From Caulobacteraceae bacterium (GTDB lineage Bacteria > Pseudomonadota > Alphaproteobacteria > Caulobacterales > Caulobacteraceae): a stretch of 64,000 nt of DNA. Location: NCBI GenBank assembly GCA_947476325.1, contig CANJPZ010000007.1, forward strand, positions 48,886-112,885, read 5' to 3'. The notes below the pieces were generated by a model that was not told the origin of the DNA, ran no database searches, and saw nothing but the letters and a program-made list of their open reading frames with translations. Below are positions 37,613-51,220 of the stretch, piece after piece. The position numbers and the translations under genes were made by a program. Within the stretch, counting starts at the first letter, position 1; each line of letters starts with the position of its first letter.

Positions 37613-38662
37613 ATGAAAACCCCACGCGGATTCTTCAAACCCCTGGCCATCGGCGCGCCCGCCCCGTTGCGCGAGCTGCCGGTCCGGGTCGAGCGGATGA
37701 TCCACTTTGTGCCGCCGCACCTGGACAAGGTGCGCGCCAAGGTTCCCGAGATCGCCAAGACCGTCGACGTCATCCTGGCCAATCTGGAAGACGCCATTCC
37801 CGCCGACGCCAAGGAAGCGGCCCGCGCCGGCGCCGTGGAGATGGGCCAGACCATCGATTTCGCCGGCATGGGCGTCGGCTACTGGAGCCGCATCAACTGC
37901 CTCAATTCCCCCTGGCACCTAGACGACGTCAACGCCCTGGTAGAAGGCTGCGGCAACCAGCTGGACGTGATCATGGTGCCCAAGGTCGAGGGGCCCTGGG
38001 ACATCCACTACATGGACCAGCTGCTTGCCCTGCTGGAGGCCAAGCATGGGGTCAAACGGCCGATCCTGCTGCACGCCCTGCTGGAGACCCCCGAGGGCGT
38101 CAACAACATCGAGGCCATCTGCGCCGCCAGCCCCCGCATGCAGGGCATCAGCCTGGGCCCGGCCGATCTGGCGGCCTCACGCGGCATGAAGACCACCCGC
38201 GTCGGCGGCGGCCATCCCTTCTATCGCGTCATCGAGGACGTGCGCGAAGACGGCGGCACCCGCGCCAGCGCCCAGCAGGACATCTGGCACTATACCTTCG
38301 CCAAGATGGTCGACGCCTGCGCGGCCTATGGCATCAAGGCGTTCTACGGCCCGTTCGGCGACATCGCCGACCTGGAAGGCTGCGACCAGCAGTTCCGCAA
38401 CGCCTTCCTGCTGGGCTGCACCGGCGCCTGGAGTCTGCACCCCAGCCAGATCGAGGTCGCCAAGCGGGTGTTTTCGCCCGATCCCGGCGAGGTCGCCTTC
38501 GCCTGCCGCATCCTAGAAGCTATGCCCGACGGCTCGGGCGTGGCCATGCTGGACGGCAAGATGCAGGACGACGCCACCTGGAAACAGGCCAAGGTCATGG
38601 TCGATTCAGCCAAACAGATCGCCGCCAAGGACCCTGACTACAAGGCGCTATACGGCTTTTAG
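37613..38662 (+). CDS. Malyl-CoA-lyase-like CitE/HpcH enzyme
   Basis: The 349-residue product fits the malyl-CoA/beta-methylmalyl-CoA lyase family: LANLEDAIP near residues 57-65, IMVPKVEGP and [10 protein letters not shown] with its metal-binding Glu, and [16 protein letters not shown]. Such enzymes cleave malyl-CoA to acetyl-CoA and glyoxylate or condense similar substrates. Without neighbouring glyoxylate-assimilation genes the exact substrate is open. Confidence 0.82.
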   Translation: MKTPRGFFKPLAIGAPAPLRELPVRVERMIHFVPPHLDKVRAKVPEIAKTVDVILANLEDAIPADAKEAARAGAVEMGQTIDFAGMGVGYWSRINCLNSPWHLDDVNALVEGCGNQLDVIMVPKVEGPWDIHYMDQLLALLEAKHGVKRPILLHALLETPEGVNNIEAICAASPRMQGISLGPADLAASRGMKTTRVGGGHPFYRVIEDVREDGGTRASAQQDIWHYTFAKMVDACAAYGIKAFYGPFGDIADLEGCDQQFRNAFLLGCTGAWSLHPSQIEVAKRVFSPDPGEVAFACRILEAMPDGSGVAMLDGKMQDDATWKQAKVMVDSAKQIAAKDPDYKALYGF

Positions 38663-38801
38663 GGCCGGAGTGTCAGCAATAACAGCTTTCTGCGGTGTTT
38701 GAGGCTGCGCGGATCTTTGTCAAACCCTGTGAAATCAAGGGGTTGAGCTTAGGCGTGTGGCTGTCTGCCGCCCGTTATTGACAGCCTGCGCCGGTTTTCC
38801 G

Positions 38802-39059
38802 TCAGTCAGGGTCAGTTTTGGCTGTTCGCGAGCAGGCCCTGGCCGCCACAGCGTCGGTCAGCAGGCGGCCGCCGTCGGCGCCGCGGCGGCGCTCTGAAGG
38901 TGCGACATCGGGCTGAGGGGCGGGGGCGGTATCGGCGGTCTGGACCGCGGGCGCGGCATCCGGGGCGTCAGCCTGTGGCGCTTCGGCCCATACGGCGGTG
39001 GCTGAAAGGCAAAGCACCGTAGCGACGGCGAGACCGACCATGCGATTTTGTCTCGTCAT
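38802..39059 (-). CDS. Small secreted Pro/Ala-rich protein
   Basis: The 85-residue product has a clean Sec signal (residues 1 to about 26, ending AVWAEA) and an Ala/Pro/Asp-rich remainder ending in a charged tail with one Cys. No family is recognised. It follows the lipoprotein gene by 17 bases on the same strand, likely the same operon. Confidence 0.5.
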   Translation of the reverse strand: MTRQNRMVGLAVATVLCLSATAVWAEAPQADAPDAAPAVQTADTAPAPQPDVAPSERRRGADGGRLLTDAVAARACSRTAKTDPD

Positions 39060-39076
39060 TGCGGTCCTCCCACGGT

Positions 39077-39640
39077 TCAGGGCGACAGGGTCGCGCCGGC
39101 CTGTGGCGCCAATAGGGCGGGCGGCGGGTTCACGTCAAAAGACATGGTGTCGACGAAGCGCACGATGCGGCCGGTGCGGGCGTTGGCGTCCGGCGGCAGG
39201 GCCCGGCCGCTGACGGTGTAGAGCCGGTGGTCGAAGTAAAAGACCTGGATCGCGCGGCGGCCGCCGTCGCGGTCGGCCAGGCTGATGGCGCGGCCGAAGC
39301 GCAGTTCGATGTGGGCGGTAGTGTCGCCGATGACCTGGCCGGTCTGACGCAGGGTGTTGATCGCGCCATCGACGGCCTCCGAAGCCGTCACAGGAGCGCC
39401 CGCCAAGTCGGCGACCTGGACCGCGTAGACCACGCCGTCCTGGCGCAGGGACCAGACGGTCGCCGGAACGCGCCGGCCCGCCGCGACATAGGTGGTGAGG
39501 CTGACGCGGGGCGGGGCGGGAAACTGGATGGTGAAGCCGGCCTGGGGATAGGTGTAGTCGCGCCAGCCCGGCGCGGTTGCGCAGGCGGCCGCGCACAGGC
39601 CTGCGAGTAGGACGGCGAGTGGGACCTTCAGGCGATTCAC
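39077..39640 (-). CDS. Hypothetical lipoprotein
   Basis: The 187-residue product has a lipoprotein signal (VLLAGLCAAACATAP with Cys near 18-20). The mature part opens with DYTYPQAGFTIQFPAPP, a pattern common in small secreted proteins of unknown role. It overlaps the DUF6152 gene stop by 4 bases, and is co-transcribed with it. Confidence 0.7.
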   Translation of the reverse strand: MNRLKVPLAVLLAGLCAAACATAPGWRDYTYPQAGFTIQFPAPPRVSLTTYVAAGRRVPATVWSLRQDGVVYAVQVADLAGAPVTASEAVDGAINTLRQTGQVIGDTTAHIELRFGRAISLADRDGGRRAIQVFYFDHRLYTVSGRALPPDANARTGRIVRFVDTMSFDVNPPPALLAPQAGATLSP

Positions 39641-40038
39641 CGGCCGGGGATCGCCGCGGCGGGCTTGTCCGCATCAAGGGTGCGTCCGTTGGCCAGGACG
39701 ATGGACATCAGCTGGCCGCCATGGGAGCCGTCGAGCATGGGGTGAATGGTGACCGTCACCTTGTCGCCGCGCCGGACGACCTGCCGGGTCCAGCCTTCCT
39801 TGGTCAGCTGGGACGGATCGCCCATTTCCAGAGACCACTCCACAGGCCGGCCGCCGGGTCTAGGGACCGTAACCTGGAGCCAACTGTGCGGATTGATCAT
39901 GTCGAAGGACCTGACCGTGGCGGCGAAGGTTTCGGTCTTGTCCTTGTCGATATTGGCGAAGGCGTGGTGGGCCCATGCGCCGGTCGCGGCCAGCGACAGG
40001 GTCAGGGCGATCGCCGGGACTGTGGCTCGAAAGATCAA
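39637..40038 (-). CDS. DUF6152 family secreted protein
   Basis: The 133-residue product is most likely translated from TTG 40038, because AAGGAAGG lies about 6 bases upstream and the resulting start (LIFRATVPAIALTLSL) makes a normal Sec signal ending TGAWA before HH. Longer starts at 40077 and 40098 spoil the signal. HHAFANIDKDKTETF and INPHSWLQVTV are typical of DUF6152. Function unknown; it leads the operon with the lipoprotein. Confidence 0.78.
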   Translation of the reverse strand: MIFRATVPAIALTLSLAATGAWAHHAFANIDKDKTETFAATVRSFDMINPHSWLQVTVPRPGGRPVEWSLEMGDPSQLTKEGWTRQVVRRGDKVTVTIHPMLDGSHGGQLMSIVLANGRTLDADKPAAAIPGR

Positions 40039-40180
40039 GGCGCCTTCCTTTGCGGCTGGGACGGGCCGTTTTAGCATGAAAAGCCGTTTTTCCCGCAACA
40101 GGCGCGGCCTGCTTTAACCAAGCCATCATCACAGCCACGCTAAGACAGGTCGCTCAAGGAAAGATAAGGCCGGAACGGAC

Positions 40181-41200
40181 ATGGCGCTGACGGGTGCGGG
40201 AGGATTTGGCGAGGCTGTTCAGCGCAGCGCGCATCTGTTCGCCGACAATATCGTCAGCGTGTTCTTCTCGCCCGGCTCGCAGTTCTCGCTGCTTTCGATC
40301 GGCAGCGCCCTGGTGCTGGCGACGATCTATATGGTCGTGAAACGCCGCCGGCCGGTGCGCTTCAAGGTGCTGACGCGGGCGCTTTTTTCCAGGCGCTTCC
40401 TGACCAGCGCCTCGACCCGGGCCGACATCGCCTTCCTGGCCTTCAACACCCTGGCGGCCGGGGTTCTGTTCGGCTGGGCCATGCTGTCCTACGCCGTGGT
40501 CGGCAAGGCGGTGGCGGGCGCGCTGACGGCGGTGCTGGGACCGATGGCGGCCACATCGCTTCCGATCGGCGCCTGTGTCGCCCTGATGACCCTGGCCATC
40601 TATCTGGCCTACGAGTTCGCCTATTTCGGCTATCACTACCTGAGCCACCGCATCCCATTCCTGTGGGCCTTTCACCGGGTGCACCACACCGCTGAGGTGC
40701 TGTCGCCCCTGACCAATTTCCGCGTCCATCCGGTGGACAGCCTGGTGTTCGGCAATTGCGTGGCGCTGATGACCGGCCTGGTCGGTGGTGCCCTGACCTG
40801 GGCCCTGGGCCGCACCGTCAATCCGTTCGTGATCAACGGGACCAATGTGATCCTGGTGGGATTCCTGTTCTGTCTGGTCCACCTGCAGCACAGCCACATC
40901 TGGATTTCGTTCCGGGGGGTGCTGGGCCGCATCATCATGAGCCCGGCCCACCACCAGCTTCACCATTCGTCAAACCCCGCCCATTTCGGCAGCAACTTTG
41001 GCAGCTGTCTGTCGGTCTGGGACTGGATGTTCGGCACCCTGCGGATGCCCGGTGAAAAGGCCGAGCGCCTGACCTTTGGCGCGGCGGGCCCCGGCGAGCG
41101 GCCCCATTCGGTGACCGGCGGGCTGATCACGCCGTTCATTGAAAGCGTCAAACCCACCGACGAGATTGGCGGCGGCCTGTTCGGGCAGCCCCAGACCTGA
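40181..41200 (+). CDS. Sterol desaturase/fatty acid hydroxylase-type membrane protein
   Basis: The 339-residue product has several membrane helices and the eight-histidine diiron clusters of the family: YHYLSHR, FHRVHHT and HHQLHHS. Such enzymes hydroxylate or desaturate lipids, carotenoids or sterols. AAGGAAAGATAAGG precedes the ATG. It is divergent from the DUF6152 operon. The precise lipid is unknown. Confidence 0.88.
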   Translation: MALTGAGGFGEAVQRSAHLFADNIVSVFFSPGSQFSLLSIGSALVLATIYMVVKRRRPVRFKVLTRALFSRRFLTSASTRADIAFLAFNTLAAGVLFGWAMLSYAVVGKAVAGALTAVLGPMAATSLPIGACVALMTLAIYLAYEFAYFGYHYLSHRIPFLWAFHRVHHTAEVLSPLTNFRVHPVDSLVFGNCVALMTGLVGGALTWALGRTVNPFVINGTNVILVGFLFCLVHLQHSHIWISFRGVLGRIIMSPAHHQLHHSSNPAHFGSNFGSCLSVWDWMFGTLRMPGEKAERLTFGAAGPGERPHSVTGGLITPFIESVKPTDEIGGGLFGQPQT

Positions 41201-41274
41201 GACGGACAGGACCTGGGCCAAGTTTGTAACGGGCCGGAAACTCCGGCGCCGGGCTTTAAGTCTAGCATCGGCGC

Positions 41275-41766
41275 GTGCGCCCGACCCTGATCCTTGGATT
41301 GTCTGTGCTGGCCATCCTGCTGTGCATCGCAGGCGGATTGACCTGGAACGCCGTCCTGTGGCGCTCGGGCTGGTTCAAGAAGGCCCCCGAGATCGCCAAG
41401 GGGCTGCCGGCCTTCGCGGGGTCCGAGAGCAGACCGTGGACGCGGCGGCTGAACCAGACCTTCCCCATCGGCTCACGCGAGGCACCCATGCTGGCAGCCC
41501 TGCACAAGCAGGGTTTCGTTGTCGATCCGACCACGCGGCATGCGGCCTATGGCTGGGCGGTGTTTCCGTGCGTCTACACCCTGACGGTGACCTGGCGGGC
41601 CGATGAGCTGGGCCGGGTGCGGGCTGTCCAGGGTGGTTTGCTGAACGCCTGCACCGATCCGAAATACCTGCTGCCCGAGACTAGGTGCCGGGGCTTTCGG
41701 CCCCGCCCGCAGGCGCCCGCGCCGGCGCCTGATCCCTCGCTTGTCCCGACGGCCCAATCCGCCTAA
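41275..41766 (+). CDS. Hypothetical membrane-anchored protein
   Basis: The 163-residue product starts at GTG 41275 and has a single N-terminal helix (LILGLSVLAILLCIAGGL), so it is probably anchored in the inner membrane. Residues 55-125 contain FPIGSREAPMLAALHKQGF; the C terminus is Pro-rich. No family is recognised. It lies 41 bases before accA. Confidence 0.6.
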   Translation: MRPTLILGLSVLAILLCIAGGLTWNAVLWRSGWFKKAPEIAKGLPAFAGSESRPWTRRLNQTFPIGSREAPMLAALHKQGFVVDPTTRHAAYGWAVFPCVYTLTVTWRADELGRVRAVQGGLLNACTDPKYLLPETRCRGFRPRPQAPAPAPDPSLVPTAQSA

Positions 41767-41806
41767 GTTCGCGCCGTTTTCGGCAACCGCCACAGTAAAA
41801 GGCCGT

Positions 41807-42772
41807 ATGGAAGTTCAGCGCCACTATCTCGAGTTCGAGCGCCCCATCGGCGAGCTTGAAGCCAAGATCGAGGAACTCTCGAGACTGTCGGATACGGCAG
41901 GCGAGGGCGCCTTCGATTCCGAAATTTCCGCCATGCGCGCGCGCATGGAAGAAATGCGCCGCGAGGCCTATGCGACGCTCGATCCCTGGCAAAAGATGCA
42001 GGTCGCGCGCCATCCGGACCGGCCGCATTTCACCCACTATGTGGCCGGCCTGATCGAGAACTTCGAAGAGCTGCACGGTGATCGCAAGTTTGCTGACGAC
42101 CAGGCGATTGTCGGCGGGCTGGGCCGGTTCCGCGGCGAGCCGGTGGTGGTCATGGGCCACGAAAAGGGCCACGACACCACAACGCGCATCAAGCACAACT
42201 TCGGCATGGCTCGCCCCGAGGGCTATCGCAAGGCCGTGCGGCTGATGGACCTGGCCGAGCGGTTCAACCTGCCGGTCCTGACCTTTGTTGACACCGCCGG
42301 GGCCTATCCCGGCGTGGGCGGCGAAGAGCGCGGCCAGGCCGAGGCCATCGCCCGCTCGACGGAGCGGTGCCTGACGCTGGGCACGCCCATGGTCTGCACC
42401 ATAACCGGCGAGGGCGGCTCGGGCGGCGCCATCGCGCTGGCGGCCGGCAACCGGGTGATGATGCTGGAGCATTCGATCTATTCGGTGATCACGCCCGAGG
42501 GCGGCGCCTCGATCCTGTTCCGTGACCGCGAGCAGGCGCCGCACATGGCCGCCTCGATGAAGATCGTCGCCGATGACCTGAAGCGCCTGGGCGTGGTTGA
42601 CCGGGTGATCCCCGAGCCGCCGGGCGGGGCCCATTCCGATCCGCAGGCCGCCATCGCCGCGGCGGGTGACGCCATCGAGCAGGAACTCAAGACCCTGCTG
42701 GGTCTGTCGCCCGAAGCCCTGCGGGCCCAACGGGCCCAAAGGTTCGTGGCGATCGGCCGGGCCGGGGGCTGA
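41807..42772 (+). CDS. accA: Acetyl-CoA carboxylase carboxyltransferase subunit alpha
   Basis: The 321-residue product begins MEVQRHYLEFERPIGELEAK and has the AccA core: HGDRKFADDQAIVGGL, VVVMGHEKGHDTTTRI, TFVDTAGAYPGVGGEERGQ and ITGEGGSGGAIAL. It forms the transferase with AccD in fatty acid synthesis; accD is not in the window. ATG 41807 is chosen although an open frame continues upstream. Confidence 0.96.
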   Translation: MEVQRHYLEFERPIGELEAKIEELSRLSDTAGEGAFDSEISAMRARMEEMRREAYATLDPWQKMQVARHPDRPHFTHYVAGLIENFEELHGDRKFADDQAIVGGLGRFRGEPVVVMGHEKGHDTTTRIKHNFGMARPEGYRKAVRLMDLAERFNLPVLTFVDTAGAYPGVGGEERGQAEAIARSTERCLTLGTPMVCTITGEGGSGGAIALAAGNRVMMLEHSIYSVITPEGGASILFRDREQAPHMAASMKIVADDLKRLGVVDRVIPEPPGGAHSDPQAAIAAAGDAIEQELKTLLGLSPEALRAQRAQRFVAIGRAGG

Positions 42773-42798
42773 CACCGTCTCAGGAGGGGCTTGCCTGA

Positions 42799-46580
<3,782 letters not shown>

Positions 46581-46658
46581 GGGTCTTTACGGGGTCCGGA
46601 AACGGGTGGGAAACGCGCCGGGAAGTCCCGGAAAATCCGCCTGTTGAAACGCGGGCAG

Positions 46659-46687
46659 GACTTAAGCATCGCCCCCTTCGAAGTCAA
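46659..46687 (-). promoter_or_regulatory. Candidate secA promoter
   Basis: On the minus strand TTGACT begins at 46687 and GCTTAAG follows 14 bases later, an imperfect TTGACGS / GCTANAWC pair about 80 bases before the secA start. Confidence 0.4.
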
Positions 46688-46727
46688 CGCAGCGGCGGGG
46701 ATTGCCTTTGGCGGTAAAAGCCCGGAC

Positions 46728-47543
46728 TCAGCGGATCCTGTCGAAATCGCCGTGGCGGCCCAGCCCGTCCTTGAAGCGCGCTGCTCCCGCGATGGCGTCG
46801 GTGGTCACCGCGTCCTTGCCGCCATACCACTCCTGGGCAAGCGCCTCGCGCACGGGCAGGCCATGGCCTTTCAGCGCCGAGCGGCGGTCGGCGCGCAGGC
46901 AGGTCTGGGGAAAGCGGGCGATATCGCGGGCCAGGGCCTCGGCCTTTTCGCGTGCCCCCCCGCTGGGCGTGACGTATTCGCACAGGCCGATGCGCAAGGC
47001 TTCGTCCGCCTCGACCTTTCGTCCGGTGAGAATGAGATCCATCGCCCGGCCCTGACCGATCAGGCGCGGCAGACGCACCGTGCCGCCGTCGATCAGGGGC
47101 ACGCCCCAGCGGCGGCAGTAAACGCCGAAATAGGCGTCATCGGCCATCACCCGGATATCGCACCACAGGGCCAGCTCCATGCCGCCGGCCACGGCCGGGC
47201 CTTCGACCGCCGCGATCACCGGCTTGGACAGTTCAAGGCGCGAGGGGCCCATCGGCGCGCGGGCGATGTCGCCGCCATTGCCGTCGCCGCCAGGTGAAAA
47301 GTCGAAGCGCGCGTTCGGGTTTTCGCGTCCTTCCATCTCACCGACCCGTTTCAGGTCATAGCCGGCGCAGAAGGCGCCGCCAGCGCCATAGAAGACGGCG
47401 ACCGAGGCGTCCGGCGCAGCGTCGAATTCGAGAAAGGCCTCGTACAGCGCCTGGGCGTTTTCGGGGTTCATGGCGTTGCGCGCCTGGGGCCGGTCATGGA
47501 TCACGGTCCAGACCGGTCCATTCTTTTCGATCCTGACGTTCAT
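46728..47543 (-). CDS. Enoyl-CoA hydratase/isomerase family protein
   Basis: The 271-residue product begins MNVRIEKNGPVWTVIHDRP and has crotonase features: VFYGAGGAFCAGYDLKRVG (oxyanion hole), VAGGMELALWCDIRV (second oxyanion loop) and a substrate-side Glu/Asp pair in the later loop (GVYCRRWGVPLIDGG). GGAGGAAA precedes ATG 47543. The exact acyl-CoA substrate is unknown. Confidence 0.88.
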   Translation of the reverse strand: MNVRIEKNGPVWTVIHDRPQARNAMNPENAQALYEAFLEFDAAPDASVAVFYGAGGAFCAGYDLKRVGEMEGRENPNARFDFSPGGDGNGGDIARAPMGPSRLELSKPVIAAVEGPAVAGGMELALWCDIRVMADDAYFGVYCRRWGVPLIDGGTVRLPRLIGQGRAMDLILTGRKVEADEALRIGLCEYVTPSGGAREKAEALARDIARFPQTCLRADRRSALKGHGLPVREALAQEWYGGKDAVTTDAIAGAARFKDGLGRHGDFDRIR

Positions 47544-47681
47544 GTTGATTTCCTCCGGCAAGCCGCCTGCTTAGCGCGATTGGACGGGCCCGCCCAAGGG
47601 GCAGGCCGCAGACGGGACTTTCGCCACGCGGAGACGCGGTATAGGGGGAGCCTCCTGTAGCAGCTGATCCCGGACTCGCTC

Positions 47682-48758
47682 ATGACCCGGAAATTCCCGA
47701 TCTTCGGAACCTTCGTCATCGCGGCGGCTCTTGTGCTGAGCGCCTGTCATGGCCCTGCGCCTGCAGCCCGGCCGCCCGAGGCGGGCGACGTGGCGGCCGC
47801 AAAGGTCGGCGACAAAACCATCTGGGTCTCGGACGTCAAACGCGAGGCCGTCGCGCAAGGCTTGATCGGCGACGGCGAGCCGCTGGATGTCTCGTCCCAG
47901 CTGTTCCATCAGGTGCTCGAAAGCGTTATCGACCAGAAGCTGCTGGCCAGCGAAGCGCGCAAGCGGGGTCTGGGCGACGACGCAGCGGCCAGGCACCGGC
48001 TGGAAATGGCCGACGACCGCATCCTTGGCGACATTCTGGTCGAGAACAGCGTCCAGAAGGCAGTGACCGAGAACGCCATCCGCCAGCTCTATCAGCAGAC
48101 CCAGAGCACAGGCTCTCCGGCCGAGGAGTTCCACGCCCGTCAGATCGTCACCGCCACCGAGGCCGACGCTCAGGCGGTGAAGCGGTTGATCGCTGCCGGT
48201 GCGACATTTGAATCGCTGGTGCTGACGCGCTCGATCGATTCGGCCACGCGGTTTTCCGGCGGCGATCTGGGCTATTTCACCGCCGATGTGATGCCGGACC
48301 AGTACGCCGAGGCCCTGAAGAACGCCAAGGCGGGCCAAATGATCGGACCGTTCCAGATCGACAATGGCTGGGCCTTGCTCAAGGTCGAGGACCGCAGGCT
48401 CGAGGCGCCGATCACCCTAGAGGCCGCCCGGCCCCAGATCGTCAGATTCCTGACCTATGATGAGGTCCGTGATCTGCTGGAAAACCTGCGCCGGGGCGCC
48501 AAGGTGCAGGTGCTGATCAATCCGCCCGCCGGCAAGGAAGCGCCGGAGCCGGCCAGCGCGCCGCCGGCGCCGGGCGCCCTGCCTACCCCTGCGACGCCAG
48601 CCGCTCCCGCTGCGGCGACTGCCGCCGCGCCCGCGCCCAAGGATGCTGCGTCGGCCAGCGCCGCGCCAAAGGTCGTTGCGCCGGTCACAGCGGCGCCGAA
48701 GGCTGTTGTCCCGGCGCCCAAGGCGGCGGAGCCCAAGGCTGGAGCGACCGCGCCGTGA
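47682..48758 (+). CDS. Parvulin-type peptidyl-prolyl isomerase lipoprotein
   Basis: The 358-residue product has a lipobox LSAC (C22) and then a SurA/PrsA-like N-terminal chaperone region with an EFHARQIVTATEADAQ parvulin domain at about 140-250. Residues 283-358 are an Ala/Pro-rich tail with repeated AAPK-like units. It probably folds envelope proteins. It overlaps argJ by 4 bases. Confidence 0.82.
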   Translation: MTRKFPIFGTFVIAAALVLSACHGPAPAARPPEAGDVAAAKVGDKTIWVSDVKREAVAQGLIGDGEPLDVSSQLFHQVLESVIDQKLLASEARKRGLGDDAAARHRLEMADDRILGDILVENSVQKAVTENAIRQLYQQTQSTGSPAEEFHARQIVTATEADAQAVKRLIAAGATFESLVLTRSIDSATRFSGGDLGYFTADVMPDQYAEALKNAKAGQMIGPFQIDNGWALLKVEDRRLEAPITLEAARPQIVRFLTYDEVRDLLENLRRGAKVQVLINPPAGKEAPEPASAPPAPGALPTPATPAAPAAATAAAPAPKDAASASAAPKVVAPVTAAPKAVVPAPKAAEPKAGATAP

Positions 48759-50143
48759 GCAAGTCTCCGAAGAAAACCGGCTCCAGCCCCAAGGCCGCCG
48801 CAGAACGGGTCGGTCAGACGATCGAGCGCGCCCTCGACCCTCTGGCCAGCGCCCTGAAGCGGGCCACCCAGGCCCCGGCCGCAAAGCCCGCGCCGGCCAA
48901 AAAGGCCGCGCTCAAGGTCGCGATCAACGCTGTGCCCCTGCCGGACATGCCGCCGATCGCCGGCGTCGAGATCGCCACGGCCCGCGCCGGGTTCTACAAG
49001 CACGAGCGCGAGGATCTGATGGTCATGCGCTTTGCCGAGGGCACAAACTGCGCCGGGGTCTTCACCCGTCACGGTGTTGGGTCGGCGCCGGTGGACTGGT
49101 GCCAGAAGCATCTGGCGATGAGCAAGGGCGAGGACATCCAGGCCCTGGTGGTCAACGCCGGCTGCGCCAATTCCTTCACCGGCAAGCCAGGGGCCGACGC
49201 CGCGCGGCGTGTGGCCGTGGCCATTTCCAAACGGTTCGATTGCCGCCAGCGCGGGGTCATGCTGGCCTCGACCGGGGTGATCGGTGTGCTGCTGGACGAT
49301 TCCAAAATCCTGCAAAAGCTGCCTGATATCGAAGCCGGTCTGGAAGCCGACGCCTGGGCCAGGGCCGCCAAGGCCATCATGACCACCGACACCTTTCCCA
49401 AGGGCGCGCACGCGACCGCGGTGATCGACGGACACACAGTGCAGATCTGCGGCATCACCAAGGGCTCGGGCATGATCGCGCCGGACATGGCGACCATGCT
49501 GGCCTTCATCGCCACGGACGCCTGTATCGCGCCGGGCGCCCTGCAGACCCTGGTCAGCCTGTACACCCGCAACACCTTCAATGCGGTGACGGTGGACGGC
49601 GATCGTTCGACCAACGACACCTGCCTGCTGTTCGCCACCGGCCAGGCCGGCGCGCCCAAGATCCACCGGGCCGGCGACAAGCGGCTCGCCGACTTCCGCG
49701 ACAAGCTGGAAAGCGTGATGCTCGATCTGGCCCAGCAGCTGGTCCGTGACGGCGAGGGCGCGACCAAATTCATTAAGGTCACCGTCAATGGCGCCGAGAG
49801 TGCAGCGTCAGCCCGCAAGATCGCCCGGACGATCTGCGAGAGCCCGCTGGTCAAGACCGCCTTCGCCGGCGAGGACGCCAACTGGGGTCGAATCGTCATG
49901 GCCATTGGCCGGGCCGATGAGCCGGTCAATCGCGAACGGATCTCGGTGCGGTTCGGCGATCTGGTCGCCGCCCAGGATGGCCTGATCTCGCCGACCTATG
50001 ACGAAGACAAGATGAGCGCCTACATGAAGCACAAGGAACTGGCGCTCAGCGTCGACGTCGGTGTCGGCCGGGGCCACGCGGTGATGTGGACCTGCGATCT
50101 GACCCGCGGCTACATCGAGATCAACGGAGACTACCGCTCGTGA
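48755..50143 (+). CDS. argJ: Bifunctional ornithine acetyltransferase/N-acetylglutamate synthase
   Basis: The 462-residue product (GTG 48755) has KGSGMIAPDMATMLAF with the A246/T247 autocleavage site, and GITKGSGM before it. Compared with typical ArgJ there is an extra N-terminal stretch of about 55 residues rich in Ala, Lys and Pro. It makes N-acetylglutamate by transacetylation and recycles acetyl groups in arginine synthesis. It is the second gene in a run ending with the Flp pilin. Confidence 0.95.
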   Translation: MSKSPKKTGSSPKAAAERVGQTIERALDPLASALKRATQAPAAKPAPAKKAALKVAINAVPLPDMPPIAGVEIATARAGFYKHEREDLMVMRFAEGTNCAGVFTRHGVGSAPVDWCQKHLAMSKGEDIQALVVNAGCANSFTGKPGADAARRVAVAISKRFDCRQRGVMLASTGVIGVLLDDSKILQKLPDIEAGLEADAWARAAKAIMTTDTFPKGAHATAVIDGHTVQICGITKGSGMIAPDMATMLAFIATDACIAPGALQTLVSLYTRNTFNAVTVDGDRSTNDTCLLFATGQAGAPKIHRAGDKRLADFRDKLESVMLDLAQQLVRDGEGATKFIKVTVNGAESAASARKIARTICESPLVKTAFAGEDANWGRIVMAIGRADEPVNRERISVRFGDLVAAQDGLISPTYDEDKMSAYMKHKELALSVDVGVGRGHAVMWTCDLTRGYIEINGDYRS

Positions 50144-50469
50144 CCGCAGAGGCGATCGTGGTCACCACGACCGCCGCGACGCGCGACGAGGCTGAGCGGT
50201 TGACGGACCTGTTGCTGGACAGCGGGCTCGCCGCTTGCGTTCAGCTATCAGAGATCGACAGCCACTATCGCTGGAACGGCGAGACTGTTCGCGAGCCCGA
50301 GACGCAGCTGAGCATCAAGACGCTGCGGTCCCTGTTTCCGGCCATCGAGGCCGTGGTCCGCGCGGCTCACGATTATGAGACGCCGCAGATCATTGCCACT
50401 CTGGCGACAGCCGTGTCTGATGACTATCTGGCCTGGATCGAGACGGCGACGGGGGGCGACAATGACTGA
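50140..50469 (+). CDS. cutA: CutA-type divalent cation tolerance protein
   Basis: The 109-residue product starts GTG 50140, overlapping the argJ stop. It has the CutA fold pieces VVTTTAATRDEAERLTDLLL, ACVQLSEIDSHYRWNGE and HDYETPQIIA. The family forms trimers; its cellular role is not well defined. It overlaps the ABC ATPase start by 8 bases. Confidence 0.9.
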   Translation: MTAEAIVVTTTAATRDEAERLTDLLLDSGLAACVQLSEIDSHYRWNGETVREPETQLSIKTLRSLFPAIEAVVRAAHDYETPQIIATLATAVSDDYLAWIETATGGDND

Positions 50470-51220
50470 AGCGGCGCTGGAAATCCGAAAGCTGCGCAAG
50501 GTCTTCGGCGACAAGGTTGCGGTCGATGATCTGGACCTGAAGGTTCGCGCCGGTGAACTCTACGCCCTCCTCGGCCCCAACGGCGCGGGCAAGACCACCA
50601 CGCTGCGCATTGTCACCGGCCTGCTCAAGCCCGATGGCGGCGGCATCCGGGTATTCGGCGTCAATGCGCTGAAGAATCCTGTCGAGGCCAAGCGGATGAT
50701 CGCCTGGCTGCCTGACGAGCCGATGCTCTACGACAAGCTGTCGCCGCTGGAATACCTGGAGTTCATCGCCGGCCTTTGGTCGGTCGATCCCAGGCTGGCC
50801 CACGAGCGGTCGGAGCATCTGCTGAAGATGCTGGGTCTGTGGGACAACCGAGATCAGCGCTGCGAAGGATTTTCACGCGGCATGAAGCAGAAGGTCTCGC
50901 TGGCCGGCGCCCTGGTGCACGATCCCAAACTGCTGATCCTTGATGAGCCGCTCACCGGCCTGGACGTGGCCGTCGCCCGGCAGGTGAAGAACCTGCTCCA
51001 GCAGAAGGTGAGCGAAGGCGCCACGGTGATCCTGACCACCCACATCCTGGAGGTCGCCGAACGCATGGCCCAGCGCATCGGCGTGATCCAGAACGGCCGC
51101 CTGCTGGCCGAGGGCACGCTGGATGAACTTCGCAACCAGCACGGCGACGGCAAATCGACCCTTGAGGACCTGTTCCTGGAGATGACCGGACAGGCCGAGC
51201 ACGACGCGGAGGCGGTGTGA
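50462..51220 (+). CDS. ABC transporter ATP-binding protein
   Basis: The 252-residue product has Walker A GPNGAGKTT (38-46), ABC signature FSRGMKQKV, Walker B LLILDEP with the DEPLTGLD loop, and a switch His in LTTHILEVAE. It belongs to the export-type DrrA/CcmA-like group. It pairs with the permease at 51217, the start of which overlaps its stop. Confidence 0.9.
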   Translation: MTEAALEIRKLRKVFGDKVAVDDLDLKVRAGELYALLGPNGAGKTTTLRIVTGLLKPDGGGIRVFGVNALKNPVEAKRMIAWLPDEPMLYDKLSPLEYLEFIAGLWSVDPRLAHERSEHLLKMLGLWDNRDQRCEGFSRGMKQKVSLAGALVHDPKLLILDEPLTGLDVAVARQVKNLLQQKVSEGATVILTTHILEVAERMAQRIGVIQNGRLLAEGTLDELRNQHGDGKSTLEDLFLEMTGQAEHDAEAV

